Assembly: GCA_949130485.1 (NCBI GenBank)
Contig: OX422187.1
Span: 6,220,205-6,284,204, forward strand
Source of the DNA: Agelas oroides
Lineage: Eukaryota > Porifera > Demospongiae > Agelasida > Agelasidae
DNA: 64,000 bases
Direction of reading: 5' to 3'
Below, piece after piece: positions 20,745 to 32,700 of this stretch (the first letter of the stretch is position 1; each line of letters begins with the position of its first letter). The notes beneath the pieces were generated by a model. The model made no database searches and was not told where the DNA came from. It was given only the letters and a program-made list of their open reading frames with translations. The translations under genes were made by a program, and so were the position numbers.

Positions 20745-21820
20745 ATGGTCTACACCGCGCACAAAAAGCAGCGCATCCTACATTTCTATTCGAAAGGCTA
20801 CAAGGCACCAACTATTCAGAAGTTTCTTGCTTCTGAAAATCTCGTGTGCAGTCGCGTTGGCATCGCAAAGTTTATCAAGGTGTTCTTGCGTACGGGGTCT
20901 ATTTGCAGACAGCCTGGTTCGGGTAGACCATCGAAGGTTACTCGTGAAGTGAAAGATCTCGTCGAGCAGCAAATGCGCCTCGATGACGAAACGACAGCGT
21001 ATCAGCTACATCAATTGCTCACTAATGCTGGCTACAGCATCAGTTTACGCACCATCCTCCGCTGCCGTACATCCCTTGGATGGACATTCAGAGGGAGCGC
21101 TTATTGTCAAGTGATCCGAGAGGCTAACAAACAGAAGCGATTAAATTTTGCTCGCAAGTACCGAGATGACACTTTCGACAACATTATTTGGACTGACGAG
21201 TGTACTGTCCAGATGGAAAGTCACAGACGATTCTGCTGCCACAAGAGGGGAGAAGCTCCAAGACCTAAGCCAAGGTTTGTGTACCATTGCACGAGGAGAG
21301 CATGACCGAGTGAAGTAATGTCGTGATGATGTCATACATGTATGTATTCCTCCACGTACTATGCTACATGCTAACTAGAATGTTTGCATGTGTTTTTGCT
21401 TTCTGTAGACCCAAACATCCTGTCAAGGTCCATGTATGGACTGGCATTAGCAAGCAGGGAGCCACAGGGATATGCATATTTCAAGGAATTCTTGTCAAAG
21501 AGCTGTTCGTGGATATTCTGGACAAAACCCTCCTTCCATTCGTCAAGGACATCATTCCCCAGCATAGGTTTATGCAAGATAATGACCCAAAACACACTTC
21601 AGGATATGCCAAGGATTGGATCGAGGAGGAGATCAACTGGTGGAAAACTCCACCTGAATCCCCAGATATGAATCCGATCGAAAATCTCTGGCACGAACTT
21701 AAAGAGTACATTCGTCGTGTTGTCAAGCCAAAGAGTAAGGAGGAACTTGTCGAAGAAATCAAAGAATTCTGCAGAACTGTCGATGTACGGAAATGCAACA
21801 AGTATATAGGAACATCTTAG
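20745..21820 (+). pseudogene. Tc1/mariner-type DDE transposase, near-intact
   Basis: Exon 1 is 20745-21274, exon 2 21409-21820; the junction gives PKPR-PKHPVKVHVW. An N-terminal helix-turn-helix (ILHFYSKGYKAPTIQKFLAS, then GSGRPSKVTREVKDLVEQQM) binds the ends. Catalytic motifs: first Asp in IIWTDECTVQ, second in FMQDNDPKHTS, Glu in PDMNPIENLWHELKEYI, with 33 residues between the second Asp and Glu by my count (34 is standard). The reading ends early at NKYIGTS. The usual C-terminus (HLRKVIPKVIEVGGNATGY, stop at about 21871) follows in another frame, so a 1-nt shift near 21808 truncates the last ~20 residues. Activity may be impaired, not certainly lost. Confidence 0.9.
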
Positions 21821-22116
21821 AAAAGTTATACCAAAGGTTATAGAAGTTGGTGGCAATGCCACTGGATATTGATTACTGTAATTGCTATTCTGAATTACAA
21901 ATTTTATGTATCTGTAATCCAGTCAGACCACTGTGTGAATTTTTGAACTGCAGGGAGTAGCAAGCATGGGTGTTGCCAATCTTACTAAGTACATTTGTAC
22001 TTGTACATGATCAAGATATTGCTGATAAAGATAAAACAGTCAGCTGTACACAATGTGAGTGGTAAGATGCATGTACATACACAAACAGGTTGTGATACAA
22101 AGTAGTGGGTCAAGTG

Positions 22117-22574
22117 TTAATTCTGTCCAGGCTTCTTAAAGCGAAGTCGTTTACATGCTTGCCCTATCGAATCTACACAGTCTTTCCATAGGGGCTCAAA
22201 CTCTATTGGCGAAGGCCAAAACTGTGGAAACTGTGTAAACAGAACCTGTTTCAGCTGCGATAGTTCATTCACAGGAAGGCCTGGATGGTCCCTTCCTCCT
22301 GCCACAGTACATCTGATCAGAACATCGTCACCAAAAATGGCATCTCGTGCTAGCTTTACTTAAATGTACTTGGCCTGCAGAACTCAACTGTGTACTAAAC
22401 ACTGTGCTTACCGATTGCGGCTATTTTCCCAGTGTACATCTTCCTCCCTTGCTTCACCTTGCACTCACTGCCAACCTCAATCTCTGCCTCCATCACTTTC
22501 TCCCTCGGAAGTAAGGTCACAGAGTTCTCTCCTGTCCAGTAGATCAGGCAGAACCGTTCTGCAGAACACGCCAT
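22117..22574 (-). CDS. BEN-like accessory protein inside the Tc1-like element
   Basis: Exon 1 22574-22412 (donor GTAAGC), exon 2 22358-22117 (acceptor TTTAAG); 134 residues, phase agrees. Exon 1 encodes MACSAERFCLIYWTGENSVT ... VKQGRKMYTGKIAAI, which resembles in length, layout and ending the first-exon module of the BEN gene at 7570 (...LYQRKLYDATIVAHG). Exon 2 encodes ARDAIFGDDVLIRCTVAGG, LPVNELSQLKQVLFTQFPQF, DCVDSIGQACKRLRFKKPG, a compact BEN-like fold signature. A further candidate exon (MTLRRVLKELQADQ with a GTAAGT donor) lies upstream at about 22674-22630. Tc1/mariner elements normally carry only a transposase, so this is unusual. Function unknown; BEN proteins usually bind DNA. Confidence 0.65.
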
Positions 22575-22682
22575 AGTATTAATAAACGCAGTGAAGTCAC
22601 TTAAAACCGGCGCGCAATAGCTAGCAACTTACTCTGATCAGCCTGTAGCTCCTTGAGAACTCGTCGAAGCGTCATCCTTGAC

Positions 22683-22790
22683 CGCTGTGATTCTTCAACT
22701 CCTCTGTGATTCTTCAATTCCGCTGTGATTCTTCAACTCCGCTGTGATTCTTCAACTCCGCTGTGATTCTTCAACTCCGCTGTCTTCTGT
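22683..22790. repeat. 19-bp tandem repeat
   Basis: Five units of GCTGTGATTCTTCAACTCC (slightly varied) lie head to tail near the right end of the Tc1-like element, upstream of its BEN-like gene. They could be transposase-binding repeats or a simple minisatellite. Confidence 0.85.
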
Positions 22791-22979
22791 TGCCAACCGT
22801 GTTGTGCAGCGTTTTATAAATCGAAGGTGCGAATTTTTGTTCCGTTCTACGTTCCGTTCCACGTTCCATCTAATACCGTATTAATTTCGTTCTTTCTTGG
22901 TTTTTTTTAGGAACGGTCGAACGGAAGAACGATCGTACAACGGAAACGGAACGTAAACTTTTTATTGACTGCTACTGTA

Positions 22980-24017
22980 GGTACACCTGTACACTGTTTA
23001 CAGAAGAAAATGAGAGCATGCAATCACTGGCTACATAGTAACAGGCACTAGTGTAAACCTAATAGTGCAGGACTGGAAAACAATAGTTGTAAACCCAGAA
23101 ATGCAAGGTCAAACTATATAGTCCAAATTAATAGAAAGGTTTGTGAGTGTGTATGCTGTGTCTTTGTAATGGAATGTGGAAAGGGTATAAACTGCTGCTT
23201 GAGCAGCATGCTCCCAGATGAGAACGAAGCTGTTTCCGGTCCAATGTTATAGTTTTAGGCTTGTCACCGTATGCAAAATGTACAGCACAAGCAATTGAAG
23301 AAGAAGGTTGCCTGTTGCAGTTTGAGTTTCGAAAGAAAACTTTGCCTTCGCCGACGTTTCAACTTTCTCCCTTGGCTCAAACACTTGAGTTCAGTCCTAC
23401 ATGTATGTAGGTAAAAGCTGTGTTAGTATAGGCTTTAGTGAAACAAAGTTCACTGCTACTTAGCTACAAGACGTGAAGTAGAATGCTTTAGAGTTCAGAG
23501 TTCTGTGGCTTCTTAGAGAAAAGCAAGGGAGGAGCCAGACAGTTTATCAATTGTGAATAGCAAGGCATGCCTTCACCTGCTTTATACTCATGTGTTATGT
23601 GTGTATTATTAGCCTGAAGCTCAGTAGCGTACTCAATACATGTAGCAATGGTTTTATACGTAGGTATATTGAACGCATGAGGGTGGTGTAGCTGGTGAAG
23701 GGAAGCTTGTTAGTGTACCAGAGTTTCATTTCTGGGGTAAGTGCACCATGCCATTAAAAAATATCCAGTCAGATTGGATGTTCAATGTTTCCTCTGGCCT
23801 GTGTATTAACTTGCATGTACAGTATATTATGTTCTTCCCTATTCCCAGTATTAAATTCACATCTTGGGGGGTGTAACAAGGACAGGTCTGATCTGAATTG
23901 TGTTCCTGGAATTATGAATCTTAGTCTAGTTAGATTCATGATGATTTTTTTTTTCAGGTAGGAAAAACCATTGTTTTTTTTTTAGAGTTTCATATTGCAT
24001 TGCTCTTTTTTGCAGTG
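22980..24017. other. Gap without a recognisable gene
   Basis: No coding similarity is seen. Just before 24018 are two poly-T tracts and CAG acceptors (about 23955 and 24015), which may be the 3' end of an intron belonging to the next gene. Confidence 0.45.
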
Positions 24018-24509
24018 ATGTCACCTTATGGAGGTCCTGGTGGTCCCACTCCGAGAGGCTTTGCTGGTCCCCCTCCTCCTGGTGGCCCCCCTCCCAGAGG
24101 TCCTCCAGAAGGTCCTGGTGGTCCTCCCCCTCCTAGAGATCTTGGTGGCCCTGGTGGTCCCCCTCCTCCCGGAGTTCCTGGTGGCTCTTGTGGTCCTCCT
24201 CCTCCCGGAGTTCCTGGTGGCCCTGGTGGTCCTCCTCCTCCCAGAGTTCCTGGTGGCCCTTCTCCTCCCAGAGTTCCTGGTGGCCCTTGTGGTCCTCCTC
24301 CTCCCAGAGTTCCTGGTGGCCCTTCTCCTCCCAGAGTTCCTGGTGGCCCTTGTGGTCCTCCTCCTCCCAGAGTTACTGGTGGCCCTGGTGGTCCTCCTCC
24401 TCCTAGAGGTCCTGGTGGCCCTTCTGGTCCCCCTCCTCCCGGAGTTCCTGGTGGCCCTGGTGGTCCTCCTCCTCCCAGAGGTTCTGACTTTGATCTGAAT
24501 ATCTTCTGA
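24018..24509 (+). CDS. Gly/Pro-rich repeat protein (single or last exon)
   Basis: A frame of 163 codons opens at ATG 24018 (MSPYGGPGGPTPRGFAGPPP), directly after a consensus acceptor (TTTTTTGCAG). It consists almost entirely of 12-residue units such as PPPPRVPGGPGG and ends RGSDFDLNIF, TGA at 24507. AATAAA at 24510-24515 immediately follows, so the 3' end is well supported. The composition resembles proline-rich or collagen-like low-complexity proteins, but Gly does not fall at every third residue, so it is not collagen. Upstream exons may exist; none is recognised. The minus-strand Arg/Thr frame across it is a shadow. Confidence 0.6.
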   Translation: MSPYGGPGGPTPRGFAGPPPPGGPPPRGPPEGPGGPPPPRDLGGPGGPPPPGVPGGSCGPPPPGVPGGPGGPPPPRVPGGPSPPRVPGGPCGPPPPRVPGGPSPPRVPGGPCGPPPPRVTGGPGGPPPPRGPGGPSGPPPPGVPGGPGGPPPPRGSDFDLNIF

Positions 24510-24519
24510 AATAAAATTA

Positions 24520-27500
24520 TTATTCATAGTGAAGTTTTCAGATAGCAATGGTACAAAGTAAGTAAACTCAACATAACAATGATATAAAATGATGTAAGTC
24601 ACTGAAGTCTAACGGTAGTCAGTTGTATAGTGAGTTCGGTAGTTTCCTGCTCCTGGGACCAGGAACTACCTTGGGCTGAAAAATGTCCCTGGTGTCTTGA
24701 ACCCCAACCACATATCCCCATTCGGCTCTTTGCGGAGCACCCTTCTAAGTGAAAATGTCATCTCTCTGCATGACAGTACAGGTGTATTTGTGGATACATA
24801 GGAAAGGTACATAAATAAGACAATGTTTCTTTCGTGCAACCATTCTTGACATGTAGCTTCTGAGGAACGGTAACAAGAAAATGTAGCTACAAGGGGGCAA
24901 ATGTTGTAAACTATACACTAATCGAACTTCATTCTTCATGCCATTCTGTGCTAAAGTGTTGCTGTCAGAGATACTTATCAAGGAGCAAACCAGGACGTAG
25001 TTGCAGAAAATCAGCAAATATGCCAACCACTGATAGATCTAGACTCCCTATCCTTTGTTCCCAGACTACCGTCCAGCTTATCGTTGCTTGTTGTATAAAA
25101 TAGTTTGTGTGGGAGACAATCTGGCCTCGGGAATGAGGTTGGAGCAAAAGTAAAATACAAAACCAAGCATGAAGCACAAAGATGAGCCCTAGCACACTGA
25201 ACCTTAATGTACCAGGCTCCCCCCTTTGCTCAATAGTAATATGTACATGCTATAACCAACAGCATACACAAGAAAGTACACCTTTAATCCTTCCCTGCAC
25301 CTTTGCAGTAGTGATTATCACCGTATTTAACAGATGGACATGGACAGGAGGACGGGGACTGTGACAGACAGACAGGAACAGGGGACAGGGATAGAGCGAT
25401 AGGAACAGATAGATAGGGACAGAGGGACCCAGCACTAATCTTACTGCATTCCAGAGTATAAGAGTAGAGTGCAGTGCCGTAGCCATCTTTACACTTCGCA
25501 CGCAGTGTGCCTTCTCGATTTAGTGGCCCACACATGACCTACAATGACATATTTTCACAATGACATATTTTCTGGGAACCAAATATAAACAACACGGTCC
25601 CCAGAATAAGTTCTCTTTTAACGTGTTATGTACGGACGTGCTCCATATTCAAGAGCCTCAGATGCACTGTTGTAGGTCATACAGAAGCCAAAGTGCATTA
25701 GTGGAAAGCATTCCTTCACTGGGTAGCTACGTAGAAAAGCATAAGCATCCATGGCCAGTGGTAGATCCATTGTGGGAGGTGAACTTGGGAGGGCAGACTT
25801 TTTGTCGGACAATAGTCTGTTCCGTGAAACTGAACAGAAGGATGAACAAGCAGACAGCTGACAACGTTGCTTTCATGACTCTGTACTTGTTGAATCAGTC
25901 CCAACCTGCACTCATACGCATACGTACTAGCAACAACAAGCACTAGCTAGCTAGATAGCTGTATTTCACTCAGACCTAGCTATATAGTTATACTGGACTA
26001 CTAGCTTAATGTACCACTGCAAAAACTACTCAGTGGAGACACCAACCATATGGTATTACAGCAGGCACTCTCAATTTGTTTGTTATTCCTGTACCGTAGT
26101 TTCGGGTAGCTGTGGGTGAGTGAGTAAATTGCAGGCGAAAAGATTGCTTTAAAGCATGCCTAGATGCATGTAATTATTTCTTACAGTGGATCTAGCTATC
26201 TAGCTAGCTAGAGTGTCAGTTCATGAAATATAAAGTTGACCAAAGTGAGTATCCTGAGGATGAGAAATGATGCTGAAACAGCACTGTCCCTGAAATGATT
26301 CCACAAATGTGCAGAGCATGCCACCTGCGAAATCCACAACGCAAGACACGCCTCCTGAACAGTCTTGAGGGGTACGGGATGAGAACTGTTGGCTAAATGA
26401 TAAATACAGTTGAAATCCCTCTAATGCTTACACCATAGGGACCACCGCTGCGGGTCCAGAATACAGAAGTGCCCATATTTTGGAGGCTTCCAGTATCAGA
26501 GAGTCGGTATAGACTCTGTATATAGGGATGGCACGGACCATAGGCGCCTGCAGGCCCGGGTTATTTCGAATCACGCGTACTCATATCACGAGGACCGGAC
26601 GCGAAGACACGTGGTCTGTGCGTGCTTACGCACGCACAGTATAACGTACAGTGAGTGTAGTGACAAATATGCTTTCCGCAATTGCGCATCAAATGCGGCG
26701 TAGCCAAGTCTTGCCTGGGTACCCACACAGCTCTGCAGGCGCCTATGGCGTGGACACACCAAATACTTGATTAGTCACAGAAACAGAGTGAGAAAACCTG
26801 GAAGTTATTGAACATTCAAAGCTCTGGTTAGATTAGTGTTCAGTTAAGAACCAATAGAACTAATTAGAGCTTTGAAAATAGAGAGTAGACGTGGGGTGGT
26901 GCTCATCAGTTATACTTCATGAACTTTCCAACCTCCAGTCCTTAGACAAGAAAGGGCCTCATGGTGAAGGCATGGGGATGAACAAGGTACTATTCCCTCA
27001 AAGATAAATTGCCTATCACTTTGTTGTAAAAGCCATAATCAAATATATATAGAACACATCATCTAGGCATGCTGTGATTGTAAAACAGTATGACTTCAAA
27101 CAACCAATTATGCTTAGTGTGACAGATTCCAACTTCATGACATCATAGACTTATGGTCCACAGACTTCCCTAGTGACAGCACAAATTTATGAACATTCTA
27201 GCTACTTATGCTTGAACTTTTTATGAACCAACACGTTTTTATGAACAATCAAGAGCTTTAAACCAGCTGAAGGTTCAAGACCCCACGTTTTGTGTAATGT
27301 GTACAGTACACACTGCCAACAATGATTACAAAGCCCACATCGGCATTAACTATGCATGCTATGGCTGGAGATAATGAAGCATGTCGCTTGGCACTGTTCC
27401 ATGGATGGCAAAATTTTACAGCTGGATGCCAATGTATGTTCTAATTCAGAAGAAGGAATAAATGCTGGCTTAATGCACTCACTTTTATGCAGTATACAGA

Positions 27501-27850
27501 TCGACCAGTGCACAGTAAAGCTTGCATGTAACCACACAAGATGTCTTGGGACAACTGTGACTCCTTGTGGAGCTGGCAACTCATTTGGATAGTGTGTACT
27601 GATAGAGATATTAACCTAATAGTCTATTAATTTTGCTGCTGATCAGTGAACACGAATTTTATGCACACTTCAGCACATTCATTTGCACTCTGTAGTGTAC
27701 AAAGTCAATCATTTGCGGCCCAGAGAGTGGAGGGGGTAAACATGCGAAACTAGTTAATCCGTGCTACTCCCATCGCGATGCAAGCTCACGTGTGGTGGAA
27801 TACGCATGCGCAGAGGTTGGGTCTGGCCACGCGGGACTAACCGTCCGCTA
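24520..27850. other. Long stretch without a recognisable gene
   Basis: I see no protein family here. Contents: a purine-rich GACAGA/GGACAG tract (about 25330-25435), a 211-bp hairpin-ended MITE (26538-26748) and scattered short frames without family features. It could be true intergenic DNA or a very large intron. Confidence 0.5.
26538..26748. repeat. 211-bp MITE
   Basis: Perfect inverted ends CCATAGGCGCCTGCAG / CTGCAGGCGCCTATGG. No clear target duplication. The CATAGGCGCC-type end recalls hAT MITEs, a weak inference. Confidence 0.7.
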
Positions 27851-27998
27851 TCCGGCTGTAGTTCCGAGAAGAGTCTGGCTCTGCGAGACTAGTGCTGCAA
27901 GGTGTTCTGATAGTGGTGTCCTTACTGCGTGTTGAAAGGCTTGACGAGGACCCGGACCGTATCCATATGTGTTTGTCTCGTGCAAAACAGTTCACCAG

Positions 27999-28007
27999 TC
28001 TGGGGAC
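27999..28007. repeat. 9-bp target-site duplication, Academ-2 left copy
   Basis: TCTGGGGAC, repeated exactly at 34018-34026. Confidence 0.95.
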
Positions 28008-28200
28008 TAGTCTCGCAAGCCCGACCCACTTCCGCTAGAGAAGGGAGAGGGTCTGGCGAACAGCGTATACAAGCCGTGTCCCGCCGCACTGTACAGTGCG
28101 GTACAATCAGATTGCAGTATTTTGTCATGTGACAGGTTGCCTCCCCCAACACCTTAGCGTTATCCGTTAACGCTGACGTGTGAAATCGTGAGTAGTGAGT

Positions 28201-29724
28201 ATGGCGACGTCGATGGCTACTGTGAAAGATTGTGTGTTGGAAATTGCGAAGAGTATGGGCTACCAAGACGTGAAGGAAGAGCAGGTCAAAGCTGTTTCTG
28301 AGTTTGTGGGAGGGAAGGATGTATTTGTTGCTCTGCCGACTGGATATGGCAAAAGCTTCTGCTACGGTTGCCTGCCCGGCGTTTTTGAACGAGCCAAGGG
28401 GCGACAGAACGGCATCGTCCTGATCGTGTCACCTCTGGTTGCACTCATGAAGGACCAGGTAGCCTCGTTTGAAACGAAGGGGATATCAGCTGTGCACCTT
28501 GCTGGAAATGTTAGCCAAGAAGTGAAGATGGGAGTTGTGTCCGGGAACTACAGACTTGTATTCCTTTCTCCAGAACAGCTTCTCACCATGAAGAAGTGGC
28601 GAATTATGTTGCAAAGCCAAGTATATAGAGAGCAGCTTGTTGCCTTTGTAGTTGATGAGGCACATTGTGTCAAAAAGTGGTAAGTATAGTGTCTTTGCTG
28701 TGTTTGTTACACTAGCTGCACTATCCTTTGCTTACTTAGGATATATATACACACTGTATAGCTAGTGGATAGGTGTATTGTGCTCTTTAAGTGCAAGGAA
28801 GGACTAGTCTGAATTATTGATGATAACTTGTGTGGGCAATATGCAATACTGAGATTTTTTATTGTACATGTATTTGTACTGCTCCACAGGGGTGATGAGT
28901 TTCGGACAGCATTTGCTAGGCTGGGTGAAGTCAGGAGTCTGATTCCTCCATCAGTAGGAGTGATGGCTTTGACCGCAACTGCAACCCGATCTCTTCGACG
29001 TGAAGTGGTCAAAACATTGGGAATGATTGATCCAGTTCTTGTCACAATATCTCCCGACAAACCAAATGTTATCTTTACTGTTGCTCCATGTATATCGATG
29101 GAGGATGCCTTTATTCCACTCATGGAGCAGCTAGAAGTGAAACGCACGCACATGGATAGAGTTTTAATATACTGTCAGCGTCAAGATGACTGTGCACAAC
29201 TTTATTTGCTTTTTGGCATGAAACTTGGTGAGAATGTCCGAGAACCTCCTGGAGCCCCAGACTTACCAAAATATCGTCTCGTTGATATGTTTACCAGTGG
29301 AACTCATCCATCTGTTCGAGAGGAAATTGTGAAGGCGTATATATCTTTATCATCACCACTTCGTGTTTTGATTGCCACTGTAGCTTTTGGGATGGGTGTA
29401 AACCCTCCCAATGTACATTTTGTGTTCAACTATGGCCCCCCTAATGACCCAGAGACATACCTACAAGAAGTAGGGCGCGGAGGACGAGATGGACATTTAA
29501 CACATGCCGTACTTTTTTTCAAAAAGGGGTTGAACAAGAATGCAGAAAGTGCAGTCATCAAGTACTGTGAGAATGTTGAGATTTGTCGACGTGATTTGTT
29601 ATTCAGTGACTTTGATGAGTTCAAACACAGCCCATTAAATGTAGGCTGTACTTGTTGTGATATTTGTGCAAAAAAGTGTCAGTGTGGTTTTTGCATGTCT
29701 TGGTTGGTTGCTATGTCAAAGTAA
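28201..29724 (+). CDS. RecQ-like SF2 DNA helicase of Academ-2
   Basis: Exon 1 28201-28679 (donor GTAAGT), exon 2 28890-29724; 437 residues, phase agrees. ATG 28201 is chosen (MATSMATVKDC). Motifs: EEQVKAVSEFVGGKDVF; Walker A LPTGYGKSFCYG; Ia LIVSPLVALMKDQV; Walker B VVDEAHCVKKW-GDEFR; III GVMALTATATR; IV DRVLIYCQRQDDCAQ; V LIATVAFGMGVNPPNVHFVF; VI QEVGRGGRDGHLTHAVLFF. The C-terminal Cys set (CTCCDICAKKCQCGFC) is a short zinc-like region, with no RQC or HRDC. An intron splits the same DEAHC-x-W position as in Academ-1. AATAAA follows the stop at about 29744. Apparently intact. Confidence 0.92.
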
Positions 29725-29759
29725 TTATGATTATATATGTTTACAATAAACATTTACTG

Positions 29760-32700
29760 CTATAAAAGTTTACCAAGTAGTCTTTTCCAATGTTCTTTCA
29801 TCCACACATCTAATTGTTCACTCTTGAGTGTGTTCATGAGTCCACGCCCAAGTTGGCGGAAGGAGTTATGGTAGCGGCCTGGGATATCATCAAATGGATT
29901 AAGTCTTTGAAGCTCGGTCAAAATGTGCTTAAGATCCTTGCCTGATGAAGCACGTGGATGGTAGCCAGACGTTTCAGGTATAGCATGGATGATGTCGTAC
30001 TGGCTAAGAGTGTCTGCCAAGGGAGCGATGCACTTGCCAAGTCGAACAACTGCTTTTTCTGTTTTGTTAGCTCCCAGATGCTGGATGGCAGTTTTCAGAA
30101 CACGATTTAAATGTTCCATATGTAGATCGCAAGGTATATTCTTGCCAGGGACTCCATGTGTATTTATAAAGCGAGACCAGAGAAGCTGATCTGCTATTCG
30201 AGTTGGTAGCAAGAAAGCATGCTGTGCAAGAAAGCTTAAATGCCTCAATCGTGTAGTTGGTTCTGTTTGAAGCTTTAAACAGGAGAAACAAGTAACGCCA
30301 ACATCGCAACACACGTAGCCCGTCACCCTCTCGAATTGCATCACTATATTCCAAATAGAATAGCCCAAGTGTGAGCAGTTCCCTTGCATACCCATGTATG
30401 CGATCATTTGGCAGCTTCTCTTCATTGTTCAACATGGTAAGGTCGACATACTCGTTCACGATGACACCAGCCACTGACATCAATATGTCTCTCCTCTCGC
30501 ATTTATCATGCAGCCATACATCGGGAGGTAAAATCTGCTGGCATGGATCATCTTCTAACTTCTCCATCCCTAAGATTTCCGTGGCTGCCCCAAGTACATA
30601 CCCCGTGACAACGAGAGTGAAAAAGTCATCATGGGCATTGAAATCCTTCTTTGGCTTTGTTGTGACATTCCTTCGATTGATTACATTTCTTAGCTGGTGG
30701 AGGGTTCCAATCTCTTTGCTGGAAGCTGTCTTGTATAACCTTTTCCAGATTACCTGAATGGGGTAATCAAAAATAAAGTACATAATATGTGTTAATTGCC
30801 ACTCACACATGTGAATGTTTAAGTGTTAATAACATATTTGCTTACTGTTAACAAGCACAATTTTGTGTGCCAGTCCTCAGCAGTAGCAACAACCCCTTGT
30901 AGTCGTTGTGCATCGTCAATGGAATTTGATCGGATACGCTGACTTCCCCGGCATCGTTTGGATGTAAGTTGATCTCCTCCAAAAGGTAGACGATTCATGT
31001 GGACTGCTTCAACGTGTTCACTTTCACTGCTCTGGGGTACCTCCTTGGTTGATGGAAAGCGAACAGTTGGCACATACTGGTGCACATGATCCAAGATGGA
31101 TATCATGTCGTCATATTTGGTCTCATTCTGCAGGAGGACACCCAATGGGACCTGCAGGAGATATATCAAATTAAGATAAAGGAACCCCAGTAAAGACATA
31201 GCATGCATACTTACCACATTTGATTTTTTTGCCATTTCAGAGCTGTAGGGGTGTGGGATGTGCCGTGCCACAGCATCTCCAAGATTTTCCTTTATGAAAG
31301 GTACGTGTTCCGCTAGAATCCTCGTGACTATTGTTGTCAGGTTTGCTATCATTGCTCGATTATCTTCAGGAGAAGGTAGAATCTCATTCAGTGGAGGATC
31401 CTGTCCTGGTACTCGTGGCTCTTCCGATGACTCTGACAAGTTCACTCTATCTTCCACGGCATATATCTGGAAATAATGCACTGACTTTGTCTGTCGGTCT
31501 TCCCGCATGTGGCGTGGTTTTATCGTTTTATCAACATTGTCTCCAACAACTTTAAAACCATGCCAGTTTGAAAGGGATGGCTCTGCATTATCTTCCTGAG
31601 TTGGCAGCGGTGGTGGGGTGGACAATCTTGACATTTCTGAGATTAATGAGAAATCGATCGGCCCTGCAATGGATTCTGTATCTGACTGAGAGGTAGATGG
31701 TGTTTGTGGTGGAACAAGGGTCAGTGTTCTTTGCTCTTGCATTGGAATCTGCCGAGTTTTCATGGGATGTGATGGGGTAGATGCATTAATCGGGTCACTT
31801 GGGGAGCTTTCAGACAAATCAGACATGCGTTCATCATTGCTATTGTCCTGACTGTCATCAGTGTTGGATTCGCTGCTGGATAATTCAAAAGGTTGGACAT
31901 CTTGCTGGGATGTGTCACTGACACTGCAAATCGGTGTGTTCTGTGGCATACATGAAGAACAAGATATTTAAAGATTTACACTGCATGCAAACACTACTGT
32001 TAGTAATTCTCACCTGAGGGTGCGGATGACACTGAATTCTCCCCATAAGGCTGTCGCGCCATGCAAGAGCTTTGGAGTCGAAGTTCTTCCCAATAGCATC
32101 CAGAGAGCTGACCGTGGCTTTGTGTGAAAGGCACACCATCAGCTTTTGCAACCTTGAAAACACCTACATGTGATGAATCATAAACGAATTACATAGCAAT
32201 TAGTTAAGCCCCATCATGCCATAATCTGTAGCTACCTGCTTAGAGGAGTGTCCAGCATAAAGCACCAAAGACAGCATTTTCTGAAATAGGGACATTTGTT
32301 GGCACCTGTATTTGCACATAATGCTGACGAGGAAACCAATCACAGTTTTCTGCTTGTACTTGTAGAAACCTCTCTTTGTCCTCATACAGGACTGCAACAG
32401 ATGAAGGAGGGTTGGGGTACAGGCTTGCATCTCAGCAACAACCTGGTGCCAACTAAAGCTCTTGAGGTTTTCTGCGGAGGAGCTACGGAGTATGGACCCA
32501 AAACCCTTGGAGCACATCGTAGCAAGCTCTGATCGCAACACTCTCCCAATACCAGCAACAACATGCTTCCGACAATCAAGGTCACGTAGACATTGAGCTG
32601 CAATGGACGATTTGCCTCCCCGAACAAGTAACTTTCCAAACCTTTTGTGAGTGGGGGTCAACACTTTGGTGCGAGGTTTCCTGTACCCAATTGTCACCTA

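Larger units (their letters stand above)
20500..22977. mobile_element. Tc1/mariner-like element (Tc1-b) with an antisense BEN-like gene
   Basis: Inverted ends CAGTAGCGGTCAATAAAAAG (20500) and, reverse-complemented, CAGTAGCAGTCAATAAAAAG (ending 22977); the terminal repeats run about 55 bp with few mismatches. TA duplication at 20498-20499 and 22978-22979. Length 2,478 bp. It carries a transposase on plus (20745-21820) and a spliced BEN-like gene on minus (22574-22117) converging toward it. It sits in the right terminal repeat of the hAT element. Confidence 0.9.
1912..22979. mobile_element. hAT element enlarged by nested insertions
   Basis: The left end TAGCCCTGAGCCTAATGTGC (1912) mirrors the right end, whose reverse complement is TAGGCCTGCGCCTAATATGC (ending at 20499, with a Tc1-like element inserted at the terminal TA). 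GTACAC lies just outside both ends, as expected for the remains of an hAT 8-bp duplication, but I cannot fix a perfect 8-mer. The transposase gene lies on the minus strand in two halves (20330-18610 and 2505-2085), separated by the Tc1-like element at 2508-18607. Without insertions the element would be roughly 2.5 kb. Confidence 0.75.

Noticed and set aside
24021-24602. Minus-strand Arg/Thr-rich frame of 193 codons
   Set aside because: Shadow of the plus-strand Gly/Pro repeat gene, which has an acceptor and a polyadenylation signal.
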